Assembly (NCBI GenBank): GCA_030522415.1
Contig: CM060107.1
Span: 5,196,847-5,260,846 of the forward strand
DNA: 64,000 bases
Direction of reading: 5' to 3'
From: Channallabes apus
Taxonomy: Eukaryota > Chordata > Actinopteri > Siluriformes > Clariidae
Under the pieces are notes generated by a model. It was given only the letters and a program-made list of their open reading frames with translations. It had not been told where the DNA came from and did not search any database. Shown here piece after piece: positions 10,896 to 22,670 of this stretch (position 1 is its first letter; the number at the start of each line of letters is the position of its first letter). The position numbers and the translations under genes were made by a program.

Positions 10896-11104
10896 ATTTG
10901 TGTAAATTTAACCTTTTGGATTCTAGATTCTAAAGTTGGGATTGTTAACATATTTAATCCCTCGAATGGAAGAAATTGAGATTTTCCTTATGATAGCATA
11001 CTGTAAATTGCATTGTTTTTAATCACTCTATTCACAATAATATTCTTTGGTCAGCAGGAAAACCTAGAACAGATGCAGGATTATTTTTTATAATCTAAAT
11101 AAAA
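10896..11104. other. Spacer, nothing recognised
   Basis: AT-rich DNA leads into block Y. The last part (TAATCTAAATAAAAATT) has a similar word near 59635 inside the second Y copy. Confidence 0.35.
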
Positions 11105-12051
11105 ATTTCCTACGTGGTCTAATCAGTGTGCAACTGCACGCATAAAGTTTTCCAGAGCGCACCGGCAGAAGTAGAGTAATGATTATCAATGCATCAGGAA
11201 AAACAGCGAGCAGACTGACTCTGCCCATTTTTATAAGTCATTGATGAATTAGTGATTTCTTTGGTTTCGGCTGTGATGAAGGTGATCATGTCATCTCAGC
11301 TCCACACCAGTGGACGCGCCTACAATTCACTTTTCGAATTACGGATTACATAGTCTAAAATGAGACGTCTAAAATAGTTTTCCATTAGTTTATATAAAAG
11401 CAGACATTTCACTTTCTATAAGTATAAATTTTAAAGTATAAAGTTTTTTGCGTCATTGTGAGTGCGCTTAAATAAAGTGGAGTCTTATAAAGGCTATGTG
11501 GCTTATATAGTTTTATTATATCGTTTTTGACCATTAATCTGGCAAACTTTTTCTGAAAGACATTAAGAGTCTGTTTTCTGCCTATATGCTAGTGTTACAC
11601 ATGATATAATCTAAAGGCTAGATATAAAGGGATACATTTACTTTGCTTAAATTTGATTTAAATATATAAATTTCTATTTAATTTAAATTCTAAATCTGTA
11701 GTGTAATTTTAGTACTGTGATTGCAAATTCATTTAATGTCAAAATAAAGGTTTTGCCAGCGGTGGTACAGCACAAGGGGGGTCATTATTTACTATTAAAG
11801 AAAATTATGATCTAAATGATATAAATCTACTACTGTGCTACTGTGTCACTTAGTAGGCTTGCTAGATAGGCGGCATCCCCTTCTGCAGGTATGCAAAGGG
11901 ACGGAGTCGCCTATTTGTGCTGACTAATGATTAACGTTAATATGATCTCGGGATTGCTCCGCATTATAAAAGCAAGGCGCGGAGTTAAGTCCGAGGTCCG
12001 GCCAGTACGTGATGTGGTGGAGAATAGGAGACTGGCATGCGAGTGCCACTT

Positions 12052-15000
12052 CAAGTCAAGTCAAGTTCCTTTATTTGTACCAAAGGTAAAATTGATTTGC
12101 AGTCAAGAGTCCTCAATCACAACACATACAGTACAAAACAAACCACACATAGTAAAACAAACAAACAAGTACCATAACTTTAAACATAAATGCCCAAACA
12201 CAATTCTTAGTGTCCAATCTCCTTATTTATACCTTATTTAACTGTCTAATCGCTGCTGGGATAAAACTATTTTTATATCGTTTAGTTCTACAGTTTGACA
12301 CCAAAAACCTGCGACCGGAAGGAAGAAGACGAAACTCTGCATGCAAAGGATGAGTAATATCACCTAAGATTGAATTTGTTATTCTCCTTAGCTGCTTTGT
12401 GTACACAGCCTCTAAACTAACCAATGAGCCTGCTGGACCACTTCACTATCTGATTTAGAGTATTTCTATTTTTAGCAGAAAGATTTCCAAACCATGATGC
12501 CAAAGAAAACGATAAAACTGATTCAAGAAAAGCATGATAAAATAAAATCATCATAGATTTATCAATATGGAAATAATTTAACTTCCTTAGACAAAACAGA
12601 CGCTGATGTCCCTTCTTGCACACTGCTTCGCAATTCTTGTCAAAAGACAATTTGTCATCAATAATTGTGCCAAGATATTTGTATGATTCCACACATTCAA
12701 CACTCTGACCTTTAATGTAAGTGATCCCCTGTGTGTGAGTAGCCTTTCTAAAATCAATTATCATATCTTTTGTCTTTGATATATTTAACTGAAGACAGGA
12801 TTCCTCACACCACCTGACAAAATTTGCAAGTACTGGACCATGATCTGTTTCATTATCGTGAAGTTGACTGACAATAACTGAGTCATCTGCATATTTAATG
12901 ATTGTTCTGTTTTCCCATCTACTCTGACACATATTTGTGTAGAGGATGTATAGCAAGGGTGAAAGAACACATCCTTGTGGGGAGCCAGTTGAGGAGCAAA
13001 CTTTATCTGATAAACATCCATTCACTCTAACACTTTGTGTGCGATTGGTTAAAAAGTTAAGAATTCAGCCCACCAAATTATTGCTGAGATCAAACTGTTC
13101 CAGCAGCCTACTAACTAAAATGTGAGGTTGAATTGTATTAAAAGCAGACGAAAAGTCAACAAATAAAAGTCTAACATGGGAACCATTTTTTTCCAAATGT
13201 TTAAGAATAAGATTAAGCAAAGTGACTGTGGCATCCTCTACTCCCCTCTGAGGCCTATAAGCAAACTGCATAGGATCAAGTACATGCTCAGTATTTCTCA
13301 ATATCTCAGACCTCACTAATTTTTCAAATATTTTCATCACAATTGAAGTTAAAGCTACAGGTCTGAAATCATTAAGAGTTTTAGGGGAGTTTGACTTAGG
13401 AACAGGGACTACAGTACCACAGCCTCCTTCCAAACTTTAGGTACCCATTGTTCTTGTAAAGATTTATTAAAAATATATTCAAATATAGGACTTAGTTCCT
13501 TTGCACAGATTTTAAGTGTGCGACCGCATATATTATCTGGTCCTTTACTTTTATTCACGCTTACTGAGAGAAAGGCCTTCTGCACATCTCTTTGTTGTAT
13601 AATAAAGTGCTCTCCATCAGTGAGCTTATTATTCAATTCCTGAATTTCCTTATTGAAATCTAAAACATTAAAACGATTATAAAAATAGTTAAGAGAGTTA
13701 GCTAACTCAAAATCAGTGTTGTGTCCAGCTAAATAAATCGACTTGCTACTTTTTGGACCATGGAGACCTGTTATGGTTTTTAAGCTGTCCCAAACTGAGC
13801 CAAGCTTTTTAGTAGCCATCTTATTCTCCAGTTCAGTTTTATAATTTTGTTTAGCCTGCAAAATCTCCCTTTTTAATTCTCTATTTGCGAGATACAACTC
13901 AGAAGTGATCCATTGTTTAAAACACCTTTTCTTTTTCAGTATGCAGGATTTAACAGTTTTTGTTACCCATGGCTTATTGTTCGGGTACATTTTTACCTGC
14001 CTACATGGGATAATCATATCCCTACACAAAGCCACATAGGAGCATACAACATCAACAAACATGTCAAAATTATCCCCACAGGACTGTTTAAACATCTCCC
14101 AATCTGTACAATCATAGCACTCCTGCAAACAGAGTGCAGACTCAGTAGTCCAATCCATTATGTCCTTTGTCTGTGCTTTTTGCCTTTTTAAAACAGTTTT
14201 ATATGTAGGAATTAGATGAACACAGTTATGATCAGATGAGCCAAGGGGAGGTAGTAGCAATGACTTGTATGCATCCTTTACGGATCCATAACAAAGGTCC
14301 AGACTCTTGTCCCGCCTGGTCGGACAGGACACGTATTGGTAGAAATTAATAAGTGTCTTATTCAGTGAAACATGATTAAAATCACCAAGCACGAGATTCT
14401 GTGCATCAGGTGAAAGCATCTGCAGTCTCTGCACTACGTTAAAAACAGTGGCACACGCAGATGCTACATTTGCTTTCGGGTGAATATACACTACGGTAAC
14501 AAAAAGTTGCGGAAACTCACGTGGAAGGTAAAAAGGCCGTAACGACACTGATAAAAGTTCAACGTCTGGTGTACAGATGCCTTCTCTTACCGTTACAGCA
14601 GTGCAGTATCTTTTGTTAACATACAGACATACACCACCACCTTGAGATTTCCGTGTTATCTCGGCCTGTCGATCCAATCGGAACGGTACTCCAAAGCCGT
14701 CAATAAATAGTTCAGTGTCCTGGTCATGCTCCGCTAACCATGTCTCCGTGAAGGCCAGGACACAACATTCCTTATAGTCCTTCTGGAACCGAACGTTACC
14801 CACAAGCTCGTCCGTCTTATTCCTTAAGGAACGAACATTTCCCATGATAATGGACGGAAGTGGGATGCGAGTTACCTGCTGTTTTCTCAAGCGTTGCCTG
14901 ACGCCCCCTCGCTTACCTCGTTTCCTCCTCTTGGCCTTCGGCTTTGTATCCCATGTTCCATCAGATACTTTCCGTACCGCTTTTGGTAAAAGTATATCTG

Positions 15001-15313
15001 GCATTGTCTCAGCTCTTTCACCCCTCAGTTGTAATAGCATGCTCCTGGTGTACTGAATTCTTCCTTGATTAACAGCTCCATGAGTATATTCACCAGCAAG
15101 CAATAAGTAAAATGGCATCCATAACAACGCCAAAAGTAAAATCTCCATTGTAAAAGTTATAAAATATCAAAAATACAATTCCATAAAAGGAATTTAACAA
15201 AAAAGAAAGCGGGCACTTAAACCATGAAAGTTAACACTAAAAATGGTACAAACGTTAAAAACACGAAAACACTCTCACAGCAAACTCTCACTGCCGGTCG
15301 CTGCGTGCGCATG
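12052..15313 (-). mobile_element. L2/CR1-group LINE, nearly full length, minus strand
   Basis: On the minus strand it starts near 15313 and ends at 12052 with a CTTGACTTGACTTGA tail. Copy B of block Y has continuous sequence across this point, so the insertion is later than the duplication. The coding region is described separately. No clear target duplication was found, and a few bases of the flank seem to be lost on the 5' side. Confidence 0.85.
12227..15148 (-). pseudogene. LINE ORF2 (endonuclease and reverse transcriptase), broken by two frameshifts and one stop
   Basis: Reading starts at the ATG at 15148. A 579-codon part holds the endonuclease (IIMGNVRSLRNKTDE, AFTETWLAEHDQD, VLGDFNHVSL, GSSDHNCVHL) and the linker to the reverse transcriptase. 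A frameshift near 13420 passes to PVPKSNSPKTLNDFRPVAL and VDFSSAFNTIQPH (motif A). TGA at 13065-13067 replaces a codon after NNLVG. The same frame then continues with SPQGCVLSPLLYILYTN and KYADDSVIV (the YADD catalytic box) to 12417. A second frameshift near 12420 leads to the C-terminal piece ending at 12227. The domain order is that of jockey-group LINEs. I see no ORF1. Confidence 0.88.
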
Positions 15314-15607
15314 CGCCCGCGGCACTTTCACTCCTGCACCGAGCCCCGCCGCAGAAGAGGAAAAGGCAGCGAGGACGTGTGCATTAAGTTTTGGCGTTTG
15401 CGTCAGCGAGGACTCCCGCCAGTCATCGACAGCGGGAGAAGCGCCGTCACGAGGGAGCGTGCAGGAGTGTGCCTCTGCATGCTCCATTCTGCCACTGGTA
15501 CCGGCCGTGGCACTGCCCCCGGGCCTGCACATGCACAACCTTCACCCCTTTCCCTTTCTTTCCATCCTCCCTCCTTTAACCCTTTCCTTCCCCATTTTAC
15601 ATAAATA

Positions 15608-17227
15608 CAGTGGTGTGAAAAACTATTTGCCCCCCTCCTGATTTCTTATTCTTTTGCATGTTTGTCACACAAAATGTTTCTGATCATCAAACACATTTAA
15701 CTATTAGTCAAAGATAACACAAGTAAATACAAAATGCAGTTTTTAAATGAGGGGTTTTATTATTTAGTGAGGAAAAAATCCAAACCTACATGGCCCTGTG
15801 TGAAAAAGTAATTGCCCCCTGAACCTAATAACTGGTTGGGCCACCCTTAGCAGCAATAACTGCAATCAAGCGTTTGCGATAACTTGCAACGAGTCTTTTA
15901 CAGCGCTCTGGAGGAATTTTGGCCCACTCATCTTTGCAGAATTGTTGTAATTCAGCTTTATTTGAGGGTTTTCTAGCATGAACCGCCTTTTTAAGGTCAT
16001 GCCACAACATCTCAATAGGATTCAGGTCAGGACTTTGACTAGGCCACTCCAAAGTCTTCATTTTGTTTTTCTTCAGCCATTCAGAGGTGGATTTGCTGGT
16101 GTGTTTTGGGTCATTGTCCTGCTGCAGCATCCAAGATCGCTTCAGCTCGAGTTGACGAACAGATGGCCGGACATTCTCCTTCAGGATTTTTTGGTAGACA
16201 GTAGAATTCATGGTTCCATCTATCACAGCAAACCTTCCAGGTCCTGAAGCAGCAAAACAACCTCAGACCATCACACTACCACCACCATATTTTACTGTTG
16301 GTATGATGTTCTTTTTCTGAAATGCTGTGTTACTTTTACGCCAGATGTAACGGGACACGCACCTTCCAAAAAGTTCAACTTGTGTCTCGTTGGTCCACAA
16401 GGTATTTTCCCAAAAGTCTTGGCAATCATTGAGATGTTTTTTAGCAAAATTGAGACGAGCCTTAATGTTCTTTTCGCTTAAAAGTGGTTTGCACCTTGGA
16501 AATCTGCCATGCAGGCTGTTTTTTTGCCCAGTCTCTTTCTTATGGTGGAGTCGTGAACACTGACCTTAATTGAGGCAAGTGAGGCCTGCAGTTCTTTAGA
16601 TGTTGTCCTGGGGTCTTTTGTGGCCTCTCGGATGAGTTGTCTCTGCGCTCTTGGGGTAATTTTGGTCGGCCGGCCACTCCTGGGAAGGTTCACCACTGTT
16701 CCATGTTTTTGCCATTTGTGGATAATGGCTCTCACTGTGGTTCGCTGGAGTCCCAAAGCTTTAGAAATGGCTTTATAACCTTTACCAGACTGATAGATCT
16801 CAATTACTTTTATTCTCATTTGTTCCTGAATTTCTTTGGATCTTGGCATGATGTCTAGCTTTTGAGGTGCTTTTGGTCTACTTCTCTGTGTCAGGTAGCT
16901 CCTATTTAAGTGATTTCTTGATTGAAACAGGTGTGGCAGTAATCAGGCCTGGGGGTGACTACAGAAATTGAACTCAGGTGTGATAAACCACAGTTAAGTT
17001 ATTTTTTAACAAGGGGGGCAATCACTTTTTCACACAGGGCCATGTCGATTTGGAGTTTTTTTTCTCCCTTCATTTATAAACCTTCATTTAAAAACTGCAT
17101 TTTGTGTTCAATTATGTTATCTTTGACTAATAGTTAACAGTTTTTGATGAGCAGAAACAGTTAAGTGTGACAAACATGCAAAAGAATAAGAAATCAGGAA
17201 GGGGGCAAATAGTTTTTCACACCACTG
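15608..17227 (-). mobile_element. Tc1-like transposon, copy 1
   Basis: The ends CAGTGGTGTGAAAAACTATT and its inverted partner are flanked by TA on both sides (15606-15607 and 17228-17229). The length is 1620 bp, the same as copy 3. It sits in the LTR remnant of block Y copy A. Copy B is empty at this position (CTAAATAAATTACCC). Confidence 0.95.
15825..16849 (-). pseudogene. Tc1-like transposase, copy 1, frameshifted and with a stop
   Basis: The ATG is at 16849 and the N-terminus is MPRSKEIQEQMRIKVIEIYQ. The helix-turn-helix DNA-binding region follows, including the GRPTKITPRAQRQ hook. A 2-nt insertion in an A-run near 16517 shifts the frame, since the coding length here is 1025 nt against 1023 nt in copy 3. 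TGA at 16263-16265 replaces the Trp of VMVWG. The C-terminal catalytic part (LQQDNDPKHTS, then PDLNPIEMLWHDLKK, a D34E-type spacing) stays readable to the stop at 15825. The copy cannot encode an active enzyme. Confidence 0.92.
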
Positions 17228-17311
17228 TAAATGACCCTTTACCCCGTAAGACCTCACCTCGTGTCCGAGCTTCATGGTGCCGCCCATGCACATAGGGTCG
17301 AACCCTTTACA

Positions 17312-19305
17312 GATCGTAACAGCCTACTGCATTTCATTCTTATAATGACACAAAAACACAAGCGGGGCTGAATGACCGACATCTGCTGACGCAGTAGAAC
17401 GTCCTGACAATGTTTTAATTTTAAGTTCATTTATTTCAGTTAATAAATCTACTACAAATTTAAAGAACACAAAATATAATACCCTACACACGTAGCTTTT
17501 CTAATTAAACGTGATAAAATCAAATGGCTCACTGTACATTAACATTTATTTCGCTTAAATTCAATCCTAATAATATTTAATTTAATTTGAATTCTACATT
17601 TATACTGTAATTTTAGTACTGTGATTATGAATTCGTTTAACTACAGTGTTTCACTTGATTTTATCCGCTACTACGTGCAGCTCTAAAGGAGCTGGAGAGA
17701 ATGAACTAAGGCCTGAGGAGTCAGTCTGTATTTATGTAGCGCCACTCAGCGGTAAAAGCCAGCAAACGCACAAACCCAAATGCTGCTACCAAGCACCGCG
17801 ATGGTAAAACCAGCATTCCGATTGGGTACCTACTGTATCTCTTGAGTTACAAATGTCTTGTCTAATCGTTGGTAACAATCAACAAACCAGAAAAGCTAGA
17901 TGTTGTTTGCGAATTAAATTCATATTGTTGATCTTGAGGATCAGATGTCTCGTCCAGTCGTAAGAATTGAATTCGCAAACTATACCTACTTTTTCCAGCT
18001 TGTCCGAATTGTTGTTGTTTTTTCTGATTTGGTATTTTATTTCTGTATTTATTATTTTTTTGTTTATTTTGTTATCGCTTTTCCGGATTTGTAATTTTGT
18101 TTTTAAATTTATTTGTGTTTTGTTTGTCTTTATTACATCACTGACAGATGTTTTGTACTATGTTTGACATAGGTTAGTTCGATTGTTATTCCTGTTAATA
18201 TCTGTTTGAGAAAATGGGTAGCTGCAAGATCTAGTACACAAGTTGTCTTTGTAGAAGAGATCTGCATGACATGGGACATCCGTTGTAAACATATTCCTAG
18301 TTACTTTCACCAGACAGACAGACAGACAGACAAACAAACAGGCCATTGACCCTAAAAGAAATTCCAGATATCCCAGCAGCAATATGGACAGTAACACTAA
18401 GAGAGATGTGTAGATGTGATTGAACACTGTACATCTTGCACATAGTCAGTAGATACATGGTAATGTGAGATCTGACCAGAAGTTACTAATACAATGCTAA
18501 AAACAAAACAGCTAAAAGATGTACAAGAAGCATGTTATTCACAAGTTTAAAAAAAAAAAAAAAGATGATATACTATATATCTAGGATTATTTTTGTTACC
18601 TTCTATAAGAGTTGCGAGAAATGATGATCTACCAGCACTAAGATCTTTTCTATAGCTCATTGAATTGGAGCTTCATTATCTAGAGTATGACAGAATGTTG
18701 ATGGAGCGGGTTCATCGTGAATAAAATCTTAGTGTAATGCACTATTTGCTTTTTCACTAAAATCCTTTCAATTTTATTGGTTAATTTCTGTCTTTTTTCT
18801 TTAGCAAAATATGTTGTTTTTTGTTATTGACTGTTTAGAGACTTTTCTTTTGACAATTATGGTTGTCTTGTCGAGTGCATGCCTCCCGCCAGTTTGAGCT
18901 GCGTATTCTGGTCAGAGGTAGGTGCTTTTCAGAGCTCTCGGTTTTAAGAGCAAATAAAGTTTACAAAGTTTGGAAATGTTGTTAATTCCCTCTTGTAAAT
19001 AGTATTAAGACAATAAGCAGTGTTGTGTTGCATGTTTTGGTGTGTGGATGCACATGTTTTATTATACTGTATATCATGTGGGCTGTATGTGTGTATGTGT
19101 TAGCTGAGTAAAAATTAAGATCCATATTAACATGTGTTGTATTATACAGGAGTGTGCCTGTTGAGAAATGCCCACAGCCTTGTAATATCAACTTATTGAT
19201 ATTAACACACAGGTGGACAGAATTCATCAATGAACCTGCTTTGGTGAACAGCAGTAGCCAGTGTTTTCCTTGAACACAACGTGGGAGAGAGTGACAGCGG
19301 TCAGC
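17312..19305. other. Non-coding part of block Y copy A
   Basis: This matches 60287-62290 nearly base for base. It holds T-rich stretches, a CAGA microsatellite near 18317 and an A-run near 18549. Two frames (18158-18427 minus here, 61151-61408 minus in copy B) are alike only because the DNA is duplicated. No gene is supported. Confidence 0.6.
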
Positions 19306-19309
19306 GACA

Positions 19310-20040
19310 TACCGGTTACACCAACTCGAAACATTCAGTTGTCTGATCGAGTTCTGTGGGGTCAGACCACAATCCAATCATACCTGATAACTCCAGGAGA
19401 TTCCTGATAAAGCTCTGTGTAGTAATTGGTGTGATGTACAGATGAGATAACTGTGGAAATGTCACTATATTTTCTATATTTAATCTAGAGTGTGACTTGC
19501 CTTATGAGTGGCTCCTGCAAAGTGAATCCAGAATGGACATAAATGCTTTTTCCCCAGAGGCTTATTTGGGTTCTTGAAATGAATGTTAATGTCTCTCGCA
19601 CTTAATCCTTTTTCCCCAGAAACAACCAGGTTTGAGAGGAAATTTGCAAAATTCACAAAGAATTTTAGAGTACAGCCCTGGGGGTCTGTAAATAACAATA
19701 AAACCTTTACCACTTAGCCAAGGCTAATGTATGCATCCAGGAGGACTAAATGACTTAATGATTTAATACTAAATGACAATTTAACATACTTATTTGATTT
19801 AATCCAGGTTTCTGTTAAACAGTTTATCAAACTCCTGATCAGTGATAATTTCATTACCAATAAGCACTTTAGATGCGAGAGATATTTAATACTTAACAGT
19901 CCCAGCTTCAGATCAGAGGTGCTGGCTGTGTATTCAGTGTGCTCTAAATGTGTGGTATTTATGTTAATAAAATTATTAAAACAGACTTTCAGGTTCTTTC
20001 TAAATTAACCTGCTTGTCTGCCCCCTGCCCCGGGCTCTGG
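19310..20040 (-). pseudogene. Old L2 fragment: ORF1 end to endonuclease, minus strand
   Basis: The minus strand aligns with the L2 copy at 26.76-27.83 kb. DLQLGLL-like sequence sits near 19920 and a NEIITDQ-like word near 19850. The frame at 19480-19713 reads FVNFANFLSNLVVSGEKG and ends THKASHTLD, matching the endonuclease core. The upstream part (ORF1 end) continues at 25398-25735 on the far side of the fold-back element. Many stops and indels show an old copy. The paralogue is at about 62290-63355. Confidence 0.75.
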
Positions 20041-20191
20041 GAAAAATATATCCTAACAAGCTTTCGTCAAACTCGATTTTGACAGTTTTATTGCCCCCTT
20101 AAGTGCTTTTTTGACCTTTGGATGACCTTTAGGAATTTTTATGACCGGGAGGTTCTTGATAAAAAGGGAGGGGCTTATGCATTAGACATCG

Positions 20192-20286
20192 TTTCATTCA
20201 TTCATTTATTTATATACGTATTTATTTATATACATATTTATTCATTTATATACGTATTTATTTATATACGTATTTATTTATTGTAA
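20192..20286. repeat. AT minisatellite in the left arm of the fold-back element
   Basis: Units of the form TATTTATTTATATACG and TATTTATTCATTTATATACG are repeated. The inverted counterpart is at 25115-25243 and is about 34 bp longer, so the two arms have diverged by unit number. Confidence 0.8.
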
Positions 20287-20727
20287 GAATTTGTTCAGTG
20301 TGTTTTATTTGAAAAATATGCTTGGTGAGGGGACTCATTTCAAGGTGTTTGTGCGTAACTATTAAGACAGGGAGAATGTATTTATTATTACCCAGGGGCA
20401 AACAGTGAAACATTTATTCACTTTGGTAAAAACTTGGAGCGTTTTTAATGACTGAGGACTACCGAACTTGTTAGTTTTAAGGTAATTTTAAAGAGAAGAA
20501 GAATAAACGTTACCAAAGGGCGAGAGCCCCGAGTTGTTGAAGAAGAAGTAATTTGGTCTCGATGATACGACTAAAAACGGTGTTGTTGAGCGCATACCCT
20601 CGAGAAAAAGTACAAGAGACAAAAGCGAGGTCCGCGCGTAAACGGTTTCGCCGCGTATGAGTTTGTCCGATGTCATGAGCGTGTAGCGCGTGAGCAGCGA
20701 AGTCTTGTCTGGGGCGGGAGGCGCGCG

Positions 20728-21104
20728 GAGTTTGAGTTTGTGAAAGGGGAATCAAATGGGGTTCCTCCCGGGCCTTGTGATTGGCCGGATCTGCGCGTGT
20801 CGAAACCCCGCCTCCGCCTCTTCAGCTTAGTCGTAAAATGTGTTTGTTTTTTGAGTGCTCATCTAAATCTGTTGTTTTATCCACATTTTATTTTAGGTAG
20901 GACTGTGCTTATTTTGTCTTTTTAAAAAGTTCCCTAAGACTAGAGCTGGGGTGACCATGTGTGTAGTGATTAGTAATAATGTAATGGAAGAAAACAGAAA
21001 GCTGCTCCGTTAATCATCAGTTCACTGTGTGCCATGATCATTTAGTTAGGAATTACATGCTGAACTGATCCAACAGATCGGTTAAAAGTCTAGCTGGTTT
21101 TACA

Positions 21105-21170
<66 letters not shown>

Positions 21171-22348
21171 GAGGACCATGTGTTAAAAACCTGTTCCTTT
21201 ACTTTTCTTGAAAAGAAAAAAATCTGTTTTCCGGTTGTCATAGCAGGCCTTGTAATGGCACAGGGGTGTTAGTTAACATCTATTGTCAAATTAGGATGTA
21301 ATAAAAGTTTGACCAGATATTTTTCCATGGGGAGATGGGGCTAATGTTTAATAGCTTTGTTTAGAAAATGTTTACGCCAGATGTTTATTGCTAATTTATT
21401 TTTTATTTTGTTGTTTTGCACTAGTGTTAAAATATTCGGTTATGCTTGTGACTGATGAAAAATGGGACACGGCCCCTTTTAGAGTTCCCGCTTCTTCCGG
21501 TTTCGGCTGGTCTCCTTCAGTGCGCGCGCGGTAAGCGTAGCTGGAGACAGGTGAGTTCTGACGGAGCTCTAGCTTAAAAAAATAAAAAAGTTTAGTTAAA
21601 GTTGGTTTATTGCGAGTAAGATGTATTTTTGGTGATACAAATGCAATTTATTTGTAAGGAAGCACAAATAGAGGTTGTTTAATGCATGTTTTTCTTTGGA
21701 AGTTACACTATGTATGTTTGAACGCTGTGGCTAAACGTATCTGTTTTGACTCACAGGTCATTTATAAGCAAACAAAGTTTTTATTCATTTGGTTTTTAAT
21801 TCATTCATAATAATAATAATAATAATAATAAAAGTGGCTTATGGAATATTTGTTGTCCGGCCTCGTTCAATTCACGACACAGCACAGAGTTTGGGTCAAA
21901 CCGGTCACACATGGGGGTTGTATTATTATCTCTGTAGGGAAACATTCACACAGGGGTAGGAATAAACCCTTACAGTTTTATTCTGGATGTTTCAAAAGAC
22001 CCTAACATATAAGTTGAGTTAGCTCTGAATGCTCTCAAAATAACCGGTAATGTGAGCTACACAAAGTATTTTCTTCAAAATCTTAACAAAAACTGATCAG
22101 AAGTAAACAGCTCAGTAAATGTTCTTGGGTTGTTCTTGAGGGTTTGAGTTTTTTCTATTTCTTTCTGTCACTAAAACCTTCACGCTGGAAAGTTCAGTTA
22201 GCTGCCACTGCTAGGTGTAAATATAATGTCATTTTAGAAACGTCTCAGAAAACTCTTACAAAAACATCTGAGGTAAAAGTTGTTCTTCTTTCTCATAAGT
22301 TTTGTCTTCCATTACAATATTTCTTCACCTAAGTTAAAAGTAATTAGA
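20728..22348. other. Core of the fold-back element, no coding capacity recognised
   Basis: The core holds a TA microsatellite (about 21111-21169), a TAA tract (about 21808-21832) and a CpG-rich patch at 21480-21560. The patch reads CGCTTCTTCCGGTTTCGGC, then GCGCGCGCGGTAAGCG and CAGGTGAGTT, which looks like a promoter with a first exon and a donor site. No transposase, helicase or polymerase motif was seen. Confidence 0.55.
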
Positions 22349-22670
22349 CGCGCGCCTCCCGCACCAGACAAGACTTCGCTGCTCACGCGCTACACGCTCA
22401 TGACATCGGACAAACTCATACGCGGCGAAACCGTTTACGCGCGGACCTCGCTTTTGTCTCTTGTACTTTTCAAATTCAAATTTCATTAGTCACATACACA
22501 ATCATACACAGTATAATATGCAGTGAAATGCTTTTATACGACCGCCAGTGACCTTAAAAAAAAAGAAAATAAGAAAATAAAATCTTGTACGTAAAATAAA
22601 TAATCAATAAAAAGGAAATACTAAAGAAATAATTTTAACTAGTAAAATTTGTAAAATTAACTGTGCATAA

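Larger units (their letters stand above)
11844..17311 (+). repeat. Solo LTR in block Y copy A, interrupted by a LINE and a Tc1 element
   Basis: The pieces 11844-12051, 15314-15605 and 17230-17311 together resemble the 504-bp solo LTR at 40142-40645. They share TAGGCGGC near the start, a TATAAAA box (about 11966), the CCCGCGGCAC word, CCCTTTCCTTCC, GTAAGACCTC, and an end reading AGGGTCGAACCCTTTACA. LTR ends of TGT...ACA form fit a retrotransposon. The exact left boundary is uncertain because no target duplication was found. Confidence 0.55.

Noticed and set aside
15224..15641. Overlapping GC-rich frames on both strands (also near 59857-60201)
   Set aside because: They lie in the GC-rich LTR of block Y, overlap each other in several phases and have no motif. 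The micro-inversion changes them between copies without a trace of selection.
18158..18427. Minus-strand frame with a hydrophobic start, similar to 61151-61408
   Set aside because: The similarity comes from the Y duplication, the differences are not biased toward synonymous changes, and part of it is a CAGA microsatellite.
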